A DNA stretch of 64,000 nucleotides from Aggregatibacter actinomycetemcomitans DSM 8324 (GTDB lineage Bacteria; Pseudomonadota; Gammaproteobacteria; Enterobacterales; Pasteurellaceae): assembly GCF_000372365.1 (NCBI RefSeq), contig NZ_AQUU01000011.1, positions 26,344 through 90,343 of the forward strand, in the 5' to 3' direction. The notes beneath the pieces are model-generated. The model did no database searches. It saw nothing but the letters and a program-made list of their open reading frames with translations, and had not been told where the DNA came from. The position numbers were made by a program, and so were the translations under genes. Positions within the stretch are counted from its first letter, which is position 1. Each line of letters opens with the position of its first letter. Shown in pieces: positions 17,809 through 26,213 of this stretch.

Positions 17809-19725
17809 ATGAAAATTTTACAAAAATTATTACAAATTATTGTCGTTTCATTTGTGTTTATCACCGGTGTAGCATCTGCTCAGGATAGATACGGCGTGCT
17901 GGCGTATCACTCAGTAGTGGATGATACGGCCGCAAAAGAAGAAAAACAGTATTTCCCGCAAACCATTTCCGCCAATTTGTTAATTAGCCATTTTAACTGG
18001 TTAAAAGATAACGGTTATAACGTGGTGAGCTGGCAGCAGATTATTGATGCGGAAAACGGCAAAAGTACTTTGCCGGAAAAAGCGGTGGTGCTTTCTTTTG
18101 ATGATGGCTATGCCACCATGTATAACGTGATTTATCCGATTCTAAAGGCCTATAATTATCCCGCCGTGTTTGCCCCGGTAAGCAGTTGGTTGGATACGCC
18201 GGTAAACCAATTAATTCCTTATGCCAACATCAAACTTCCACGTAACGTTTTTGTTACTTGGGAGCAGGTGCGTGAAATGGAACAAAGTGGCTTGGTGGAA
18301 ATCGCCTCCCACACGGATAATTTACACCATGGTGTGCGTGCCAATCCGGCGGGCAGCCAACTTCCGGCGGTGGTAGCACCGGAATATAAAAATAATCGAT
18401 ACGAGAGCAAAACGGAGTATAAAAATCGTTTAGTTCAGGATTTTTCCCGCTCATCAAAAAGCATTCAACGTCAAATCGGTAAGAAACCGCGTATTATGGT
18501 ATGGCCTTACGGGCAATTTAATGACGTTGCCATAGACGCGGCAAAGCAATCGGGAATGACGCATCACTTTGCTTTAGGGCAGAAAATTATTAATAAAATT
18601 GGTGATAGATACGTCGGTCGTTTATTAATTGACACGGAAACCGGTTTCTCCACCATTAAAAATTTCCTTGATGGTGTGGATGATGAAAGTAAATTGATGC
18701 GCATAGTCCATATTGATCTCGACTCTCTTTATGACGCCGATAAAAAACAACAGGCAAAGAATTTTGATAAATTAATTGAGCGTATGTATCGTTATGGTAT
18801 TACTACGGTTTATCTGAAAGCGTTTTCCGATCCGGACGGCGATGGCGTTGCCGATGCGTTGTATTTCCCGAATCGTTATTTACCGGTGCGGGATGATATT
18901 TTCAGTCAAATTGCCTGGCAGCTCAGAACCCGTGCCAACGTGAAGGTATATGCGTGGATGCCGGTTTTGGCGTTTGACTTGCGCAATCATGTTAAAGAGG
19001 CAACCTATGTGGTAGATCACCGCACAAACCAACCGGCAAAAGATAAATACTTACGCCTTTCGCCGTATGACCGAAAGAATGTGGAGATGATTAAGTCTAT
19101 TTATAATGATTTATCATTCTATGCAAAATTTGACGGAATTTTATTCCATGATGATGCGTTTTTAACGGATTTTGAAGGCGTAGAAAGCCATAGTGAAGGT
19201 GATGGCGTGACTGCCGCTGCAAAACAAAAAACGTTAGATTTAATTGGTGTGACTGATGAGCTGACGAACGCGCTGAAACCTTATTTCCTAAGTAGTACGC
19301 CCGCCCTAAAAACCGTGCGTAGCTTGCATGCGTCGGTGATTACCAATCCGAAAGCGGAAGAATGGTTTGCACAAAATCTGACTACCTTAACTAAACACTA
19401 TGATACTACGGCAATTATGGCGATGCCTTACATGGAACATCATCAGACAATTTCCGCCAAACAAGCGGAAAAATGGTTTGCTGCCCTGATTCAGCGGGTC
19501 AAAGCACAGGCACCGTTAAATAAAGTGTTATTTGAATTCCAGTCGGTGAATTTGAAAACCAAACAGCCAATTCCTGAAACAGAATTGATTAGCTGGATTG
19601 AATTGTTGCAACGCAACGGTATCTATAGTTACGGCTACTATCCGGATAATTTTGTTGCCGATCAGCCGAATATGCAAAAAATGAGACGTTATATGTCTCT
19701 GAATACTCAAGCAGGTAAACCATAG
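17809..19725 (+). CDS. pgaB: Poly-beta-1,6-N-acetylglucosamine N-deacetylase PgaB
   Basis: Removes some acetyl groups from PNAG in the periplasm so that it can be exported. 638 residues: signal peptide, NodB-type deacetylase domain (about 28-270) with metal-binding LSFDDGYATM (Asp98, Asp99) and EIASHTDNLHHG, then the C-terminal glycoside-hydrolase-like domain (about 290-630) with HIDLDSLYD, DPDGDGVADALYFPNR, AFDGILFHDDA, TAIMAMPY and GYYPDNF. Unlike E. coli PgaB there is no lipobox Cys: the N-terminus ends VASAQ, a plain signal-peptidase I site, so this form should not be lipid-anchored. Confidence 0.93.
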   Translation: MKILQKLLQIIVVSFVFITGVASAQDRYGVLAYHSVVDDTAAKEEKQYFPQTISANLLISHFNWLKDNGYNVVSWQQIIDAENGKSTLPEKAVVLSFDDGYATMYNVIYPILKAYNYPAVFAPVSSWLDTPVNQLIPYANIKLPRNVFVTWEQVREMEQSGLVEIASHTDNLHHGVRANPAGSQLPAVVAPEYKNNRYESKTEYKNRLVQDFSRSSKSIQRQIGKKPRIMVWPYGQFNDVAIDAAKQSGMTHHFALGQKIINKIGDRYVGRLLIDTETGFSTIKNFLDGVDDESKLMRIVHIDLDSLYDADKKQQAKNFDKLIERMYRYGITTVYLKAFSDPDGDGVADALYFPNRYLPVRDDIFSQIAWQLRTRANVKVYAWMPVLAFDLRNHVKEATYVVDHRTNQPAKDKYLRLSPYDRKNVEMIKSIYNDLSFYAKFDGILFHDDAFLTDFEGVESHSEGDGVTAAAKQKTLDLIGVTDELTNALKPYFLSSTPALKTVRSLHASVITNPKAEEWFAQNLTTLTKHYDTTAIMAMPYMEHHQTISAKQAEKWFAALIQRVKAQAPLNKVLFEFQSVNLKTKQPIPETELISWIELLQRNGIYSYGYYPDNFVADQPNMQKMRRYMSLNTQAGKP

Positions 19726-19733
19726 GGATTGGT

Positions 19734-20969
19734 ATGAGTGTATTCGAAATATTAAGTATTTTCGTCTTTGTCTATCCTGCCGGTATGGCGATTTACTGGT
19801 TCATGGCAGGTGCCTGTTACTATTTATTTAAGGAAGGCAAGCTAAACGAGCCGATTTCCCGTTATTTACCGGGTGAGCAGGTGCCTATGATTAGCCTCAT
19901 GGTGCCTTGTTATAACGAGGGCAATAATCTTGATGAATCCATACCGCACTTGCTTCAGCTGAGATACCCGAATTACGAACTCATTTTTATTAATGACGGC
20001 AGTAAGGATAACACTGCTGAAGTCATTGATCGCTGGGCGGCGAAAGAACCTCGAATCACTGCATTGCACCAAGAAAATCAAGGCAAAGCCAGTGCATTGA
20101 ATCATGGTTTAACGGTTGCCAAGGGAAAATACGTTGCCTGTATCGACGGTGATGCGGTATTGGATTACTACGCGCTGGACTACATGGTTCAAGCCTTAGA
20201 GCAAGATCCGAAATATGCTGCTACCACAGGTAATCCGCGTGTACGTAACCGTAGTACTATTTTGGGGCGTTTACAGGTATCCGAGTTCAGCTCCATCATC
20301 GGTCTAATTAAGCGGGCACAAGGTCTAATGGGCACAATCTTTACCGTTTCCGGCGTGTGTTGTTTATTCCGTAAAGATGTCATGGAAGAAATCGGTGGAT
20401 GGAGTACTAACATGATCACCGAAGACATTGATATTAGCTGGAAAATTCAAATTGCCGGTTACAACATCATGTACGAACCACGCGCACTCTGCTGGGTGCT
20501 TATGCCGGAAAGCATAAAAGGGCTTTATAAACAGCGTTTGCGTTGGGCACAAGGCGGTGCGGAAACTATCATGAAGTATTTTTCGAAAATATGGCATTGG
20601 AGGAATCGTCGCTTGTGGCCAATGTATATTGAGTATTTTGCTACCGTTATTTGGGCATTTCTTTGGGTGTTACTTGCTGTTATTGCCTTAATTCAAAAAT
20701 ATATATTTGACATCAGTATTGAAAATATGGGGCTGTTTGAAACTAACATTTCCATTATGTTCTTCGCTTTCTTTTTACAATGTCTGTTAAGTTTGTATAT
20801 TGATTCACGATATGAACGCAACTTACTACGTTATGGTTTATCTTGTATTTGGTATCCTTATGTCTATTGGCTATTAAATACCGTGACGTTATTGGTTGGT
20901 ATTCCTAAGGCGATTTTCCGAAACAAATCAAAATTTGCCGTATGGACCAGCCCGGATAGAGGAGTATAA
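19734..20969 (+). CDS. pgaC: Poly-beta-1,6-N-acetylglucosamine synthase PgaC
   Basis: Inner-membrane processive family 2 glycosyltransferase that polymerises UDP-GlcNAc. 411 residues: one N-terminal membrane helix, GT2 domain with INDGSKDNT, CIDGDAVL, TEDIDISWK and the QxxRW-type motif QRLRWAQGG, then several C-terminal membrane helices. Needs PgaD, the next gene. Confidence 0.95.
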   Translation: MSVFEILSIFVFVYPAGMAIYWFMAGACYYLFKEGKLNEPISRYLPGEQVPMISLMVPCYNEGNNLDESIPHLLQLRYPNYELIFINDGSKDNTAEVIDRWAAKEPRITALHQENQGKASALNHGLTVAKGKYVACIDGDAVLDYYALDYMVQALEQDPKYAATTGNPRVRNRSTILGRLQVSEFSSIIGLIKRAQGLMGTIFTVSGVCCLFRKDVMEEIGGWSTNMITEDIDISWKIQIAGYNIMYEPRALCWVLMPESIKGLYKQRLRWAQGGAETIMKYFSKIWHWRNRRLWPMYIEYFATVIWAFLWVLLAVIALIQKYIFDISIENMGLFETNISIMFFAFFLQCLLSLYIDSRYERNLLRYGLSCIWYPYVYWLLNTVTLLVGIPKAIFRNKSKFAVWTSPDRGV

Positions 20970-20971
20970 CG

Positions 20972-21265
20972 ATGTCGTCGTCAGATGAACTGCAAAAACT
21001 CATGGTGATTGATAAAAGTGATCGTTTATCTTTCAAAATGTTAGTGAAAAACTTTATTTTGGATCTCCTCACTTGGGGATTATGGATTTACAGTATTGCG
21101 TTTATCATCAAATACGCCAAAGGGATCTTTACTCAGCCCGTGCTGGAACAATTTTTCTTTCACGACGTGATTGTAATCATGTTTAGTGCGGCGATTATCC
21201 TTGTTATCATTACATTCTTTTGGTCGATTATTTCAGCAGGAAGAAGGAGAAAAAAGAGAAAATAA
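20972..21265 (+). CDS. pgaD: PNAG biosynthesis protein PgaD
   Basis: Small inner-membrane partner of PgaC, required for polymerisation and the site of c-di-GMP control in E. coli. 97 residues with two membrane helices (about 30-50 and 66-90) and a basic tail RRRKKRK. Identified by position directly after pgaC (2-base gap) and by its topology; the sequence itself is weakly conserved. Confidence 0.85.
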   Translation: MSSSDELQKLMVIDKSDRLSFKMLVKNFILDLLTWGLWIYSIAFIIKYAKGIFTQPVLEQFFFHDVIVIMFSAAIILVIITFFWSIISAGRRRKKRK

Positions 21266-21332
21266 GAAAAGATTTCTCATTTTGATGAAATGGTTTAACG
21301 CTATCAACACATTTAACTTGTAAAGCAACATA

Positions 21333-21380
21333 AAAAAGTGCGGTTGAAAAAACATTTGGATTTTCCACCGCACTTTTTTT
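21333..21380. terminator. Bidirectional USS-pair terminator between pgaD and the UhpC-like gene
   Basis: AAAAAGTGCGGTTGAAAA pairs with TTTTCCACCGCACTTTTT around a short loop with one imperfection, with A and T runs outside. It separates two convergent transcripts. Confidence 0.85.
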
Positions 21381-21382
21381 GC

Positions 21383-22708
21383 CTATGCTTTCATTTCATT
21401 TTTACGGCGTTGTAAGAAATACACCAACACCAGTAATAACGCACAGCCCAAGGATACAATAAACAGGCTGCCGAAGAAGCCATTCCAGTGTAAGGATTTA
21501 ATAATCCACGCCAACGGTACACCGGCAGCAGCGGCACCGATATATGCGAATAAGCTCACAAAGCCGGTGGCGGAACCGGAGGCGTATTTGTGGGAGTTTT
21601 CCGCTGCCGCCATGGCGATAAGGAATTGTGGCCCGAAAATAAAGAAGCCCATTAAGAAGAACAAGGTGCTCATTACGAAATAATTATCGCTCGGAATAAA
21701 CCATAGCGCGAGGGACACAGCAATAATGCCCAACACATAAATAATATTCATTTGAGTGCGGTTGCCGTGGAAGAATTTATCAGATCCCCAACCGGCAAAT
21801 AACGCACCCAAGAAACCGCCGATTTCAAAGAAGGACACCGCCGAATTGGCTTTTAACAAGTCGTAGCCATGGGTTTCCGTTAAATACAAATTGCCCCAGT
21901 CGTTAATCCCGGTGCGAACCATATAAATGAAACACCAAGAGAATGCGAGCGCCCAAATAATCGTGTTTTTGAACACATAGGTTTTTAAAATTTCCCAGTC
22001 GGATAAACCCACACCTTCGCTTTCATGTTCTTTTTCCGCCGCATCATTGCGCCATTCCCCCACGGTCGGCAAACCCATGGAGGTCGGGCGATCACGCAAC
22101 AAGAAGCATATGGCAAAACCGACGACACAGGCAATAATCCCCGGTACAATCATGCCGTAACGCCAGCCCCAATAGAGCGTTACCGCACCGGCGAGCAACG
22201 GAATCAGCGCACCGCCGAGGTTGTGCGAGGTATTCCAAATTGCCCACCACAAACCGCGTTCATTGCGCGAATACCAAGTGTTCAAAATCTTAGAACAAGG
22301 CGGCCAGCCCCAGCCTTGGAAAAACGCATTAATCATCCAAAGGGTAATAAACATAAACACTGAAGAGCTCAAGCCGAAGAAAATGTTCACCACCCCGGTC
22401 ATCATCAACCCGATGCCCATAAAATAGCGCGGGTTTGAACGGTCACCTAACACACCGGACAAAAATTTTGATACGCCGTAGGTCAAGTAAAACGCAGTGC
22501 CCATGATCCCAATATCCGTTTTTTGCAAGCCCAAATCTGTTAACATCGCCGGCATCACAAAATTAAAACTTTTCCGCGTAAAATAAAATACAGCATAGCC
22601 GATGTAGCTGGTAATCATCAGGTGCATACGCCAATAACGGTACGTTTTGTCAATTTCTTCCTTGCTTTTGGTCACCGGCAAATCCGGCTGGACACTAAAA
22701 ATACCCAT
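21383..22708 (-). CDS. MFS organophosphate transporter, UhpC-like
   Basis: 441 residues with 12 membrane segments. Throughout it follows E. coli UhpC, the glucose-6-phosphate sensor-transporter: EIDKTYRYWRMHL, GYAVFYFTRKSFN, YGVSKFLSGVLGDRSNPRYFMGIGL, INAFFQGWGWPPCSK, ERGLWWAIWNTSHNLGGALIP, RTGINDWGNLYL, and FFIFGPQFLIAMAAAE. UhpT and GlpT are clearly more distant. No uhpA or uhpB lies nearby, so it is more likely used as a sugar-phosphate or phosphoglycerate antiporter than as a sensor. ATG 22708 has AAGGAG; an upstream 24-codon extension is unsupported. Divergent from pdxH. Confidence 0.85.
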   Translation of the reverse strand: MGIFSVQPDLPVTKSKEEIDKTYRYWRMHLMITSYIGYAVFYFTRKSFNFVMPAMLTDLGLQKTDIGIMGTAFYLTYGVSKFLSGVLGDRSNPRYFMGIGLMMTGVVNIFFGLSSSVFMFITLWMINAFFQGWGWPPCSKILNTWYSRNERGLWWAIWNTSHNLGGALIPLLAGAVTLYWGWRYGMIVPGIIACVVGFAICFLLRDRPTSMGLPTVGEWRNDAAEKEHESEGVGLSDWEILKTYVFKNTIIWALAFSWCFIYMVRTGINDWGNLYLTETHGYDLLKANSAVSFFEIGGFLGALFAGWGSDKFFHGNRTQMNIIYVLGIIAVSLALWFIPSDNYFVMSTLFFLMGFFIFGPQFLIAMAAAENSHKYASGSATGFVSLFAYIGAAAAGVPLAWIIKSLHWNGFFGSLFIVSLGCALLLVLVYFLQRRKNEMKA

Positions 22709-22878
22709 TGCTTTCTCCTTATTTTGTGATTTAAGTAACAAAACCCATATTGACCAGTATAGTACAAAACAAATGTTCAAAAAGTGACATTTGTCACAGA
22801 TAGCAAAATCCTTTACTCCCGAAGCGACGGATTTTGTTATAGTGAGAACACGCTAACAGCAAATAAAAAGGAGAGACA

Positions 22879-23511
22879 ATGGATTTACACAACATTCGCG
22901 CAGAATACCGCAAAAAAGTGCTGTCGCAACTGGAATGCCACGCCAATCCCATCACGCAATTTGAACACTGGCTGGACGACGCCATCAACGCACAAGTGAA
23001 TGAACCCACTGCCATGAACCTCGCCACCGTCAATGAAAACGGACGACCGAGCAGCCGCATGGTGCTATTAAAAGAAGTAAATGTGCAGGGGTTTGTGTTT
23101 TTCACCAACTACCACAGCCGCAAAGGACGCGCCATTGAACAACAGCCCTACGTCGCCTTAACCTTCTTCTGGCCGGAACTGGAACGCTCCGTACGCATCG
23201 AAGGCAAAGCGGAAAAAATCTCTGCCGAGCAATCGGACGCTTATTTCGCCAGCCGCCCATACACCAGCCGCATCGGCGCCTGGGCAAGCGAACAAAGTGC
23301 GGTCATTTCCGGCTACAAATCTTTACTCGCCAAAGCCGCCCTCATCGCCGCCCAACACCCCCTCAACGTCCCTCGCCCGGAATCCTGGGGCGGCTACCTC
23401 GTCACCCCCGACCGCATCGAATTCTGGCAAGGCAGACCCAGCCGCCTGCACGACCGCATTTGTTATTTGCTGGAAAACGGGGAATGGAAAAATGTGAGAT
23501 TATCGCCGTAA
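22879..23511 (+). CDS. pdxH: Pyridoxine/pyridoxamine 5'-phosphate oxidase
   Basis: FMN enzyme that makes pyridoxal 5'-phosphate from PNP or PMP. 210 residues. Blocks: [82 protein letters not shown] and RLHDRICY (substrate His/Arg). RBS AAGGAGAG. Confidence 0.95.
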   Translation: MDLHNIRAEYRKKVLSQLECHANPITQFEHWLDDAINAQVNEPTAMNLATVNENGRPSSRMVLLKEVNVQGFVFFTNYHSRKGRAIEQQPYVALTFFWPELERSVRIEGKAEKISAEQSDAYFASRPYTSRIGAWASEQSAVISGYKSLLAKAALIAAQHPLNVPRPESWGGYLVTPDRIEFWQGRPSRLHDRICYLLENGEWKNVRLSP

Positions 23512-23527
23512 AAACGTTGGAAAAAAA

Positions 23528-23562
23528 CACCGCACTTTTGGGGAAAGTGCGGTGGGATTTTA
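23528..23562 (+). terminator. USS-pair terminator after pdxH
   Basis: ACCGCACTTT and AAAGTGCGGT form a perfect stem with a short G-rich loop, followed by GGGATTTT. Marks the edge of the AT-rich Thoeris block. Confidence 0.8.
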
Positions 23563-23598
23563 AATTGTTTTTTGATAGTGTCGACTAGAGAGGGAAGT

Positions 23599-24243
23599 TT
23601 ATGGTCTTATTACAATATTATAATTATTTCCTTTATCTCTAATTTCTATTGCAGCTTCAATCCAAGCATTCGGATTAGAGATAAACTTATCCCAGTTACA
23701 TTGAAGCATATATGAATTAGAACAACCATTCCTTAGTTTATATGTAGTATATGGTGTATGCAGGTTATTCAAGTTTCTTTGAATAATATCAAAATAAAAG
23801 CCATATGAATTTACGTAATCATAATAACCATATCTATCAGGTAGAACGACCAATAAAATTGCATTACGCTTGCTTCGGTTATCTGGACGTCGCTTACTTC
23901 TTAGTGAATAAGCAATTTCCCAAGGTATCCATTGATCTTTCTCTGATTTCCAAGAATTTTTTATATTGGGGGAGATAAGAACAATGGTAACGGAACTATC
24001 AAAAATCTTTTCTGCTAATTTTGAACGAATAGTCTCCGTTTTAAAGCCGGCAAGACTTTCATTATCATTTTCCCCTTTATTGATATGAATATCATCACGC
24101 TCAAATTTATTTTGAATAATATCAACATAATCACGAGCAGTTGTTTTATATTGACTATAGAATGAAAACAAATTATTGGGTTCTTTAAGTTGTTTAACAG
24201 CATTGTCAGAATATTTATACGAAATAAAAATTTTATTTCCCAT
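23599..24243 (-). CDS. thsB: Thoeris TIR-domain protein (ThsB-like, second copy)
   Basis: 214 residues. It opens with a TIR-type first strand, GNKIFISYKYSD, followed by TIVLISPNIKNSWKSEK and WIPWEIAYSL, where Glu109 occupies the catalytic-glutamate position of TIR NADases and of ThsB. In Thoeris, ThsB proteins sense phage infection and make a cyclic ADP-ribose isomer that activates ThsA. It is the third gene of a minus-strand run thsA-thsB-thsB, 27 bases behind the previous TIR gene. It is AT-rich and carries no USS. Family is well supported; that it is a working Thoeris sensor is inference from context. Confidence 0.8.
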   Translation of the reverse strand: MGNKIFISYKYSDNAVKQLKEPNNLFSFYSQYKTTARDYVDIIQNKFERDDIHINKGENDNESLAGFKTETIRSKLAEKIFDSSVTIVLISPNIKNSWKSEKDQWIPWEIAYSLRSKRRPDNRSKRNAILLVVLPDRYGYYDYVNSYGFYFDIIQRNLNNLHTPYTTYKLRNGCSNSYMLQCNWDKFISNPNAWIEAAIEIRDKGNNYNIVIRP

Positions 24244-24270
24244 GATAGGTTTCCTTAGAGTATTTGATTA

Positions 24271-24753
24271 TTATTTTTTACGAATGGAAATAGCCTCTTC
24301 AATCCATTTTTCTATATTATCTGCAATATCATTATAGGCATCCGAAGATTTAGGATTATAACATTTGACTATGCTAGATAATTTAGAGCCATTTTCGAAC
24401 GTAAATTGTTCAAATGGATTGTCGCCTTTTCTACATTCACCACTTTTTGGATCTTTCAGGTTATGAATATAGATACCCAATACGCCTTTTCCATCATTCC
24501 AAGCTTTTTGAATTTCATACTTAACCCATTTTCGTTTAGATGTATCTTCTCCAATCAGAACAACCAGACAGCTTTTACCAGATAAATTTTCATCAATCCA
24601 TTTTTGTATTTCTTTATCTCCTTTCCTTTTTATTTCTTCCCAGGTATTAGGTGTCGCTGGTGGATTGCCTTCTAGCTTTCCAATGTTTCTTACTTGTTGA
24701 ACACGGAAAACATCTTTTTCATAATGAAAACTATAAAATACATTTCTCTTCAT
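24271..24753 (-). CDS. thsB: Thoeris ThsB, TIR-like (DUF1863) protein
   Basis: 160 residues, single domain. The N-terminus KRNVFYSFHYEKDVFRVQQV is the ThsB form (FFSFHYxxDxxRVxxVRN), followed by LVVLIGEDTSKRKWVKYEI with Glu80 as the likely catalytic residue, and GIYIHNLKDPKSG. This matches Bacillus ThsB in order and spacing. Overlaps nothing; it begins 2 bases after the thsA stop, so translation is probably coupled. Predicted product: the NAD-derived signal of type I Thoeris. Confidence 0.85.
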   Translation of the reverse strand: MKRNVFYSFHYEKDVFRVQQVRNIGKLEGNPPATPNTWEEIKRKGDKEIQKWIDENLSGKSCLVVLIGEDTSKRKWVKYEIQKAWNDGKGVLGIYIHNLKDPKSGECRKGDNPFEQFTFENGSKLSSIVKCYNPKSSDAYNDIADNIEKWIEEAISIRKK

Positions 24754-24755
24754 AA

Positions 24756-26155
24756 TTATTTAACCTTTTTTAAAATTGACAAAATATTAGATCTTAATTC
24801 ATCTAGCGAAATATTTTCTTTAGATAGTGCTTGCATTTCATTTTCAACCTCCTTAGCAGACTCTTTATTCATCTCATTATCCCAGAGTTGTTTTGCCATA
24901 TATCCAGTAGCAGCAACAGGGATTAAAACATTTCCATTCCTTTTGGAAATATCAAATTCCTCCTGCATACCATTTGATAAAATCAAATTTCCATTCTGTA
25001 ATTTATTTCCGAATAGAAATATAGAGATACCAGCATAAGAAATCATATCTTCACGCCAAGCAGACCACAATTCTTTCCCTTCTTTATTCTGAGGGAATTG
25101 GCGAAGTATCAAATAGTCCTCATCTATTTTTAAATTTTGTTCCGTAAGATGTTTTATTGCGCCTGAAATAACTGAGCTACCTATTCCTAATCCAAAACCT
25201 GTAACAATACGATACCCTAGTTTTAAAATCTCTTGAGAAAGAGAAGAAACAAATTGTTCAACTTCTTGCTGAGAATAAGGAGAATAATTTTCTGCTGCCC
25301 CTGAGATAAAAATAGTTTTACGTTTTTGAGCTTGTTCTATTTCCATCAATATTTCTGTAATTTCTGAATAATCATCAATTAATAACGCACTAATTCCTAC
25401 TCGCTCTAAATCTGAAATAAAAAATTGTTGCTTCCGTTGTCTGTATTCAAATTCATCTTGTGGTTCATTCTCATTCTTTTGGACTTTTCTTAAAATACAA
25501 AAATGCTCTTTTTGATTTTCACTATATGACGCTCTAATCCGACTCAGAATATAATCAATATTAGGATCAGAAAAGCTAAACCCTAAAAATAAAAATCTTT
25601 TTGTTAATAGATCTCCACGCAAAGCATTAAAAAAGTCATTTCTTGTTAAATGAAATTTCTCATAATCGTCCTTGATAAGAACAGTTTGATTTGGCAGAGA
25701 AGCATCGCCATGCATTTTATATACAACAACATCTCTTTTATGAATTGATATTGGAAGTTGTTCTACGCAGTGCTTTACATCCACAACTTTCCCAGCTTCT
25801 TTTCATGCTGTTTCTATCATAGAGTCATATTGGTTGTCCAGAAAGTATCTATGGGAAGTCTAGCTAATATTTTATGATTTTCTGTCAATGTAGCACTCTG
25901 GGAAAACTCATCTAAAATGAGTTGGTTGATTTTTGAACGTTTACCACATTTACTATTGACATAATACTGAGCCAAAGAGACTAGATTGCTTTCTTCTTTG
26001 TCTATATCTAAATTCATCTCATCTGCTAAATCACGAAGCAATATCTTCCAATCTACAAAACCAGCTGAAACAGATAACCCTGCACCAGCGAAGATGGCTA
26101 GGTTATTTGCAGATAACTCGTTAACTAATTCTTTTATCAATTGTTTTTTATTCAT
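24756..26155 (-). pseudogene. thsA: Thoeris effector ThsA (SIR2-SLOG NADase), broken by a frameshift and a nonsense codon
   Basis: N-terminal SIR2 domain: NNLAIFAGAGLSVSAG, then LPIDTFWTTN. Here one base is missing (about 25828/25829): AATATGAC replaces an expected AATTATGAC, destroying the TTNYD motif right after the catalytic Asn. In the corrected frame DSMIETA is followed by TGA at 25805-25803, then KEAGKVVDVKHCVEQLP, VVVYKMHGDASLP (catalytic His), LFLGFSFSDPNIDYIL. C-terminal SLOG domain: TIFISGAAENY, RIVTGFGLGIGSSVISGA, ISIFLFGN. The span of 1400 bases plus one lost base equals 467 codons, the family length. When intact, it degrades NAD in infected cells. Start ATG 26155; a TTG four codons upstream is possible. 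Confidence 0.88.
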
Positions 26156-26213
26156 GTTTTTACTCAAAAGTTATTTTTTAGAATTCTAAAAGTATAGTGA
26201 AATAGAGATTATT

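Noticed and set aside
25785..25830. Programmed ribosomal frameshift in thsA
   Set aside because: No slippery heptamer, and a TGA follows in the repaired frame, so shifting alone would not give a full protein.
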